From NCBI GenBank assembly GCA_022791775.1, contig JAAVZT010000034.1:1-34666 (forward strand): a DNA stretch of 34,666 bases. Direction: 5' to 3'. Position 1 is the stretch's first letter. Each line of letters begins with the position of its first letter. The notes below the pieces were generated by a model, which worked only from the letters and a program-made list of their open reading frames with translations, made no database searches and was not told the origin of the DNA. The DNA is from Bacilli bacterium (GTDB taxonomy: Bacteria; Bacillota_I; Bacilli_A; RF39; UBA660). Positions 29,863-34,666 of the stretch are shown one piece after another. Both the position numbers and the translations under genes were made by a program.

Positions 29863-30330
29863 ATGAAAGAGATATATGTGAGAGGATTTGAAGTAGTAAA
29901 GGGATATGAACAGAAAGAAATTCATTTACCCATTCGTTCAACATTATATTCAGCAGGATATGATATAGAAGCTGCAGAAAATGTTAAAATTCCACCATTT
30001 CAACCAGCCAATAAGCCAACATTAATTCCTACTGGCTTAAAAGCTTATTTTCCAAAAGATGAATATATGATGCTAGTAAACCGTAGTTCTGGACCAAAAA
30101 AAGGACTTGTATTGGCAAATGGAATTGGAATAGTCGATGCTGATTATTATCAAAATGAAGAGAATGATGGCCATTTTTACTTTCAATATTACAATATTTC
30201 CGATCATGAAATTGAAATAAAAAAAGGGGAGAAAATAGGCCAAGCTATTTTTCAAAAATTTTTATTAATTGATCAAGATAACGCTTTTAATATTCGCAAA
30301 GGTGGTTTGGGATCCACAGATAAAATTTAA
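29863..30330 (+). CDS. dut: dUTP diphosphatase (trimeric dUTPase)
   Basis: Hydrolyses dUTP to dUMP, keeping uracil out of DNA and feeding thymidylate synthesis. The 155 residues show the trimeric-family motifs: 1 SAGYDIEAAE (catalytic region ~31-40), 2 NRSSGPKKGLVLANGIGIVDADYYQNE (serine/glycine loop and the base-binding strand with Asp), 4 EKIGQAIFQKF, and 5 GGLGSTDKI, a C-terminal P-loop-like arm with one substitution (usual RGxxGFGSTG). The insertion before DGHFYF (DYYQNEENDG) is short. It starts 1 nt after the ileS stop, so it is translated with ileS and under the T-box. This association of dut with ileS is unusual. Confidence 0.93.
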   Translation: MKEIYVRGFEVVKGYEQKEIHLPIRSTLYSAGYDIEAAENVKIPPFQPANKPTLIPTGLKAYFPKDEYMMLVNRSSGPKKGLVLANGIGIVDADYYQNEENDGHFYFQYYNISDHEIEIKKGEKIGQAIFQKFLLIDQDNAFNIRKGGLGSTDKI

Positions 30331-30356
30331 AAAAAAGAACAATTTGGTTCTTTTTT
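30331..30356 (+). terminator. Terminator after dut
   Basis: AAAAAAGAAC (30331-30340), loop AATTTG, GTTCTTTTTT (30347-30356): 10-bp stem with T-rich tail. Confidence 0.8.
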
Positions 30357-30415
30357 CAAATATAAAAATAAATGATGGGCATTGAACATTAAAAAAATTA
30401 TAAAACTTAATTAAA

Positions 30416-30443
30416 TTGATTGTATTTTAACCTTACTTATAAT
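30416..30443 (+). promoter_or_regulatory. nfeD-stomatin operon promoter
   Basis: TTGATT (30416-30421), 16 bp, TATAAT (30438-30443), 25 nt before the first start codon. Confidence 0.65.
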
Positions 30444-30468
30444 AGAATAACATTAGAAGGAGGTTCTT

Positions 30469-30897
30469 ATGGAATTGTGGATTACTTGGTTAATTGTCAT
30501 CATTATTCTTTCTTTTATAGAAGCTTGTACTGTTAATTTAGTATCAATTTGGTTTATCGTAAGTGCCTTGATATCTCTTGCTATGTCATTTTTTGATATT
30601 CCATTTGTTTGGCAATTTGCGACTTTCGTACTACTAGGAATTTTGTTAATGATTATTACAAAGCCACTTTTAAAAAAGTATATTCATCCGAAAAGCGTGA
30701 AAACAAACATCGATCGAGTAATAGGAATGACAGGAATTGTAACAGAAGAAATCACCAAAAATACCATTGGAGAAATAAAAGTAGATGGGAAACGGTGGAG
30801 TGCGATGAGTAAAGAAAGTATTACCGTTGGTGAAAATGTCATCATAGATGAAATTGATGGCGTAAAATTAAAAGTACATAAACACGAAGAAAAATAA
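30469..30897 (+). CDS. NfeD family membrane protein
   Basis: A short-form NfeD (142 aa) partner of a stomatin-like protein. There are two or three membrane spans in residues ~3-65 (LWITWLIVIIILSFIEACTVN, SIWFIVSALISLAMSFF, TFVLLGILLMIITKPLL). The C-terminal OB-fold domain follows (GMTGIVTEEITKNTIGEIKVDGKRWSAMSKESITVGENVIIDEIDGVKLKV). This domain closes NfeD proteins generally, and the conserved (T/K)GxVxxx(L/I)...G.V...G..W.A pattern is visible. AGAAGGAGGTTCTT precedes the ATG. The next gene begins 13 nt later. Confidence 0.93.
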   Translation: MELWITWLIVIIILSFIEACTVNLVSIWFIVSALISLAMSFFDIPFVWQFATFVLLGILLMIITKPLLKKYIHPKSVKTNIDRVIGMTGIVTEEITKNTIGEIKVDGKRWSAMSKESITVGENVIIDEIDGVKLKVHKHEEK

Positions 30898-30910
30898 GGA
30901 GGTCAGGTTT

Positions 30911-31804
30911 ATGGCTATATTAATAGCAATTTTAATTATTGTGGCAATTATCTTAATTCCATGTATTAAGGTAGTTCCCCAAGCAAAAACATATGTAATA
31001 GAACGGTTAGGATCTTATTACGTTACATGGAATAATGGACTTCATTTTAAAGTTCCATTTATCGACCGCGTTGCAAGTATTGTTTCTTTAAAAGAAACGG
31101 TGAAAGATTTTGCTCCGCAACCAGTTATAACAAAAGATAATGTAACTATGCAAATTGATACAGTAGTTTATTTTCAAATTACAGATGCTAAATTATATAC
31201 CTATGGGGTAGATTATCCAATTAGTGCGATTGAAAACTTAACTGCTACAACCTTACGAAATTTAATTGGTGAATTGGAGTTAGATCAAACTTTAACGTCA
31301 AGAGACATTATTAATTCTAAGATGCGTTCCATTTTAGATGAAGCAACGGATCCATGGGGAATTAAAGTGAATCGTGTAGAAGTAAAAAATATTCTTCCCC
31401 CAAAAGATATTCAAGAAGCTATGGAAAAACAAATGCGTGCTGAAAGAGAGCGTCGGGAAAAAATATTACAAGCCGAAGGAGAAAAGAAATCAAGCATTTT
31501 AATTGCCGAGGGTGAAAAAGAAAGTGCAATCTTAAGAGCAGAAGCGGATAAAGAATCGAGAATTAAAAGAGCAGAAGGAGAAGCAGAAGCTTTACTAAAA
31601 ATAAAGCAGGCAGAGGCAGATGGTATGAAATTATTAAAAGATGCAAAAGCTGATGAGTCCGTTCTTCGATTAAAGAGTTTTGAAACATTATCAAAAATAG
31701 CAGATGGACAATCTACAAAAATTATCTTACCTGCAGAATTACAAAACATTGCTTCTTTTGGGACAGTGTTAAAAGAAACATTAAATGATTCTAAGAAAAA
31801 ATAA
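30911..31804 (+). CDS. SPFH/Band 7 stomatin-like protein (QmcA/paraslipin type)
   Basis: A membrane-scaffold protein (297 aa) with an N-terminal membrane helix (2-21, AILIAILIIVAIILIPCI) and the SPFH domain (~22-180): VPQAKTYVIERLGSYYVTWNNGLHFKVPFIDRV, VTMQIDTVVYFQITDAKLY, LRNLIGELELDQTLTSRDIINSKM, DPWGIKVNRVEVKNILPP. A long coiled coil follows with repeated E-G-E/A-E-A units (AEGEKKSSILIAEGEKESAILRAEADKES...AEGEAEALLKIKQAEADG). The NfeD partner is upstream, the typical pairing. GGAGGTCAGG precedes the ATG. Proposed role: organising membrane microdomains and controlling membrane proteases; no specific partner can be named. Confidence 0.95.
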   Translation: MAILIAILIIVAIILIPCIKVVPQAKTYVIERLGSYYVTWNNGLHFKVPFIDRVASIVSLKETVKDFAPQPVITKDNVTMQIDTVVYFQITDAKLYTYGVDYPISAIENLTATTLRNLIGELELDQTLTSRDIINSKMRSILDEATDPWGIKVNRVEVKNILPPKDIQEAMEKQMRAERERREKILQAEGEKKSSILIAEGEKESAILRAEADKESRIKRAEGEAEALLKIKQAEADGMKLLKDAKADESVLRLKSFETLSKIADGQSTKIILPAELQNIASFGTVLKETLNDSKKK

Positions 31805-31807
31805 AAG

Positions 31808-31841
31808 AAAAAAAGATTATAGAAAAAATAGTCTTTTTTTT
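31808..31841 (+). terminator. Terminator after the stomatin-like gene
   Basis: AAAAAAAGATTAT (31808-31820) pairs with ATAGTCTTTTTTT (31828-31840) with one G-U, 7-nt loop. Confidence 0.8.
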
Positions 31842-31878
31842 GTAAAATAATCCATAATAAAAATGAAAGGAGATTTAT

Positions 31879-32361
31879 ATGGAACATGTATCTCATGATC
31901 AAATTCCACCCTTTTTTGATTCTAATTCCAAAATATTAATTCTTGGATCTATGCCGAGTCGTAAATCGCGTGAAGCAAAATTTTATTATATGCATCCCCA
32001 AAATCGCTTTTGGAAAATATTAGAAAATGTTTTTGAAGAAAAAATTATAAATAAAAAAGCATTTTTAAAAAAACATCACATAGCATTATGGGATACCATA
32101 TCTTCTTGTGATATAAAAGGAGCTAGTGACGCTTCCATTAAAAATGTAGTTCCCAATGATATTACAAGTCTTTTAGCTAAAACTCAAATTAAAGTGATTT
32201 TTACTGCTGGGAAAACAGCTGAGAAATACTATCAAAAATACACTTATCCAAAAACAAAAAGAAATACAATTTGTCTTCCAAGTACTTCTCCTGCCAATTG
32301 TCGGATTACGATGGAAGAAATTTGTGAAAGTTGGAAACAGATTCGAGAATATACAAAATAG
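31879..32361 (+). CDS. DNA-deoxyinosine glycosylase (UDG superfamily, HDG type)
   Basis: Removes hypoxanthine, and perhaps uracil, from deaminated DNA. The 160 residues match family 6 of the uracil-DNA-glycosylase superfamily: LILGSMPSRKSREAKFYYMHPQNRFWKILENVF (17-~50) with the MPSxxSxxxxFYYxHPQNRFW signature, IALWDTISSCDIKGASDASI, VIFTAGKTAEKYYQKY and LPSTSPANCRI (the C-terminal S-(T/P)-S-P-A-N motif). Length is typical. AAAGGAGA precedes the ATG. It stands alone between terminators; with dut upstream in the window it serves the same general task of keeping deaminated bases out of DNA, although the two are not co-transcribed. Confidence 0.92.
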   Translation: MEHVSHDQIPPFFDSNSKILILGSMPSRKSREAKFYYMHPQNRFWKILENVFEEKIINKKAFLKKHHIALWDTISSCDIKGASDASIKNVVPNDITSLLAKTQIKVIFTAGKTAEKYYQKYTYPKTKRNTICLPSTSPANCRITMEEICESWKQIREYTK

Positions 32362-32381
32362 ATGAAAAAAGCTGAAATTTT

Positions 32382-32390
32382 TGGTATAGT
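32382..32390 (+). promoter_or_regulatory. Extended -10 element before priA
   Basis: TGGTATAGT (TG at 32382-32383, TATAGT 32385-32390), 17 nt before the priA start. No good -35. Confidence 0.4.
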
Positions 32391-32407
32391 AATATCGAAG
32401 TGATTTA

Positions 32408-34585
32408 ATGATAGCGAGCGTACTAGTAGAAATAAAATCGAAATGTTTAGATAAAAATTTTGAATATATGATTCCCGATTTAATGCGGGATACTTTACAA
32501 GTCGGAATGCGTGTATTAGTTCCCTTTGGACAGCAGAAATTAGAAGGATATGTCTTAAAAATTGCCTCAGAACAGACTGGAGAATATGAATTAAAAGAAA
32601 TATTGGAACAAATAGATGACCGCCCCGTTTTAAATCAAGAATTATTAGAAATAGGAAAATATGTGAAAGATATTACCTTATCAAGTTTAAGCAGTGCCTA
32701 TAGTACAATGCTACCAAGAGCCTTAAAAGCAAAACGAAATAATACGATTTCTAAAAAGTATGAAACTCAATTAACTTGTTCGATAGAAATGGAAAAAGCT
32801 TATCTGCGTTGTAAAAGTGAAGCCCAAAAAAAGATTATTTCCTTAATAGAGGAAACGGGAATCATATCCAAAAAAATAGCCAACCAAATCTCTTCTTCGG
32901 CTGTTAAAACCTTAATCAAACAAGGAATTTTGAAAGAAGAAATAAAAGAGATATATCGTTATCAAATTGGACTTTTAGAGCAAGAGTCCAAAAAAGAATT
33001 AAATAAAGAACAAAAGATAGCCTTTGAAAAAATAAAAGCTTCTTTAGAAAAAGATAAAACAATCTTATTACATGGTGTAACAGGATCTGGCAAAACAGAA
33101 ATATATATGCAAGTAATCGAAAAAGTACTAATGGAAAAGAAACAAGCCCTTGTTTTGGTTCCAGAAATCAGTTTAACGCCTCAATTTATTCAAAACTTTG
33201 CAAAACGATTTTCAAGTGAAATAGCAGTATTGCATTCAGGGCTTAGTGATGGTGAAAAATACGATGAATGGCGTAAAATTATGAGAGGAGAAACCAAAAT
33301 TGTAATAGGTGCACGAAGTGCAATCTTTGCTCCATTAAACCATCTTGGCGTGATTATCATGGATGAATGTCATTCAGATTCCTACAAACAAGAAAATTCT
33401 CCAAAATATCATGTTTTAGATATTGCCCTTTTTCGCAGTCAGTATCACAAATGTCCAGTTATTTTAGGAAGTGCAACACCTAGTTTAGAAGAAATGGCTC
33501 GTGCTCAGAAAGGTGTTTTTGAATTAATAACATTACAACAGCGGGTGAATCAAAATCCACTACCGAATTGCTTCTTAGTTGATATGAAAGAAGAAATCCA
33601 AAAGAAACATCCGATTCTCAGTCGAATGTTAGAAAAAAAAATAGAAGAACGATTACAAAAAAAAGAACAAATTATGATTTTGCTAAATCGCCGTGGACAT
33701 TCCACATTTATTCAATGTTCTGCTTGTGGATTTACCTATAAATGTCCTCATTGTGATATTTCTTTAACTTATCATAAGACAAATGGAAACTTACGTTGTC
33801 ATTATTGTGGTTATACAATTTATCAAACAGAAAAGTGTCCAAAATGTTATGAAAAATCCTTAAATTATTATGGTTTAGGAACCGAAAAATTAGAGCAAAT
33901 CTTAAAAGAAAGGTTTCAAAATGCCCGTATTGTTCGAATGGATACAGATACAACAAAAAAGAAAGAAGCTTTAGATAAAATTATAAATGGCTTTCAAAAT
34001 AAACAATATGATATTTTAATTGGAACCCAAATGATAAGCAAAGGACTTGATTTCCCGTTCGTTACCTTGGTTGGAATTATAAATGCCGATTTAAGCTTGA
34101 ACATTCCAGATTTTCGAAGTGGTGAAAAAACCTTTGCTTTATTATGTCAAGCCAGTGGTCGAGCAGGTCGTAAAGATTTAAAAGGTGAAGTAGTGATTCA
34201 AACCTTTAATCCAGACAATAAAATTTTAGATTGTGTAGTTCATCAAGATTACGAAAAATTTTATCGATATGAAATGCAAATCCGAAAACAATTAAAATAT
34301 CCTCCTTACTATTTTTTAGCCCAATTAAAATTGAAAGGAAAAAATTACGAAGAAGTAAAAAAAGAAGCAACAAAAGCTGCAAATTATTTAAAAAAGAAAT
34401 TAGATCCTACATCCATCCTTTTAGGACCAACTACTGCTAGTATGTTTCGTATAAATAACATATTCCATTTTGAAATCATAATCAAATATCGATTTGATTC
34501 AAATGTAAAAATCGCCATAAAAGAATTAGATCAAATATTTTTACTAAATAGAAATGTTACTTTTGAAAGCGATTTAAATTATTAA
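32408..34585 (+). CDS. priA: Primosomal protein PriA, replication-restart 3'-5' helicase
   Basis: Reloads the replicative helicase at stalled forks. The 725 residues comprise the 3'-DNA-binding and winged-helix regions (~1-190, VLVEIKSKCLDKNFEYMIP, GMRVLVPFGQQKLEGYVLKI), the helicase core with Walker A GVTGSGKT (223-230) and Walker B DECH at 319-322 (typically DEEH), GSATPSLE, the zinc-binding insert with eight cysteines (CSACGFTYKCPHCD, CHYCGY, CPKC), GTEKLEQ, ILIGTQMISKGLDFPFVTLVGI and QASGRAGRKDLKGEV. The ATG at 32408 has only a weak ribosome-binding sequence. In many Firmicutes def and fmt follow priA. Confidence 0.97.
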   Translation: MIASVLVEIKSKCLDKNFEYMIPDLMRDTLQVGMRVLVPFGQQKLEGYVLKIASEQTGEYELKEILEQIDDRPVLNQELLEIGKYVKDITLSSLSSAYSTMLPRALKAKRNNTISKKYETQLTCSIEMEKAYLRCKSEAQKKIISLIEETGIISKKIANQISSSAVKTLIKQGILKEEIKEIYRYQIGLLEQESKKELNKEQKIAFEKIKASLEKDKTILLHGVTGSGKTEIYMQVIEKVLMEKKQALVLVPEISLTPQFIQNFAKRFSSEIAVLHSGLSDGEKYDEWRKIMRGETKIVIGARSAIFAPLNHLGVIIMDECHSDSYKQENSPKYHVLDIALFRSQYHKCPVILGSATPSLEEMARAQKGVFELITLQQRVNQNPLPNCFLVDMKEEIQKKHPILSRMLEKKIEERLQKKEQIMILLNRRGHSTFIQCSACGFTYKCPHCDISLTYHKTNGNLRCHYCGYTIYQTEKCPKCYEKSLNYYGLGTEKLEQILKERFQNARIVRMDTDTTKKKEALDKIINGFQNKQYDILIGTQMISKGLDFPFVTLVGIINADLSLNIPDFRSGEKTFALLCQASGRAGRKDLKGEVVIQTFNPDNKILDCVVHQDYEKFYRYEMQIRKQLKYPPYYFLAQLKLKGKNYEEVKKEATKAANYLKKKLDPTSILLGPTTASMFRINNIFHFEIIIKYRFDSNVKIAIKELDQIFLLNRNVTFESDLNY

Positions 34586-34657
34586 TTCAGTTTATAACAC
34601 TATTTTAAAATAACCGAAAAGAAAACCATGATACATTTTTATCATAGGAAGTGAATT

Positions 34658-34666
34658 ATGAAAAAG
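34658..34666 (+). CDS. Start of a gene cut by the right window edge
   Basis: ATG AAA AAG at the end of the window, preceded by ATAGGAAGTG, a plausible ribosome-binding site 6-10 nt upstream. Only three codons are visible, so the product cannot be named; def is a common neighbour after priA. Confidence 0.4.

Noticed and set aside
31411-31902. 163-codon minus-strand frame opposite the stomatin-like gene
   Set aside because: It mirrors the repetitive Glu/Ala/Lys coiled-coil codons on the other strand and crosses a terminator.
34628-34645. ATGATA...TATCAT palindrome after priA
   Set aside because: Only six pairs of AT-rich stem with no T run at the 3' side; expected by chance in this composition and not clearly a terminator or operator.
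1-34666. tRNA, rRNA, CRISPR arrays, insertion sequences, prophage genes, replication origin
   Set aside because: Scanned for tRNA-like cloverleaf words (GGTTCGAATCC type), repeated spacer arrays, transposase motifs and DnaA-box clusters; nothing convincing was seen, and no gene-free stretch exceeds about 260 bases.

Overview
The window is an AT-rich stretch (GC about 30% by eye) from a spore-forming low-GC Firmicute. It uses the standard bacterial code: TGA is a stop and TGG encodes Trp. Gene content and order resemble Bacillus subtilis in several blocks, but the proteins are divergent. A 5'-truncated surface protein at the left edge is of a type I associate with uncultured gut Bacilli (RF39/Erysipelotrichia-like). 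That placement is an inference. All genes run rightward except lexA and one small membrane-protein gene. No rRNA, tRNA, CRISPR, transposase or prophage genes are visible.

Layout. 1-970: end of a surface protein and its terminator. 990-4960: sporulation sigma cluster spoIIGA-sigE-sigG-ylmC, then lspA and an RluD-type pseudouridine synthase; B. subtilis has the same genes in this order around spoIIG/ileS. 4900-6500: a small membrane protein on the minus strand and a rhomboid protease. 6500-10500: the lexA block. lexA diverges from a LexA-controlled promoter that drives a 50-residue membrane protein (the yneA position) and a 96-residue protein; these are followed by a transketolase homologue, sirA and yneF. 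10600-15100: a single-pass protein with a charged tail, a PerM/AI-2E permease, a P-loop kinase and a shortened alaS. 15150-17520: three accessory genes (beta-helix surface protein, XRE regulator, amidoligase) lying between alaS and ireB. 17580-22660: a tightly overlapping operon ireB-ruvX-yrzB-mltG-trmR-trhP1-trhP2, then greA. 22790-26490: tig and lon. 26490-30330: a T-box leader, ileS and dut. 30470-34585: nfeD plus a stomatin-like gene, a deoxyinosine glycosylase gene and priA. The last 9 bases begin another gene.

The genes form several working groups. SpoIIGA activates pro-sigma-E, sigma-G takes over in the forespore, and SirA restrains DnaA at entry into sporulation. LexA with its divergent partner forms an SOS module. 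TrmR, TrhP1 and TrhP2 make 5-methoxyuridine at tRNA wobble positions. Trigger factor and Lon handle protein folding and turnover.

The most notable observations are: (1) an IleRS whose HIGH signature reads GLHH, the GXHH form linked to extreme mupirocin resistance; (2) its T-box leader, whose end can fold into either of two exclusive off-structures, one hiding the ribosome-binding site; (3) a transketolase that has lost all five active-site histidines I could align and the GDG cofactor motif; (4) an SOS box filling the whole 17-bp spacer of a near-perfect promoter for an unlisted 50-residue membrane protein; (5) a 16-bp hairpin that buries the sigG ribosome-binding site; (6) a compact AlaRS lacking the beta-barrel and C-terminal domain; and (7) a recurring TGTTAT extended -10 motif.
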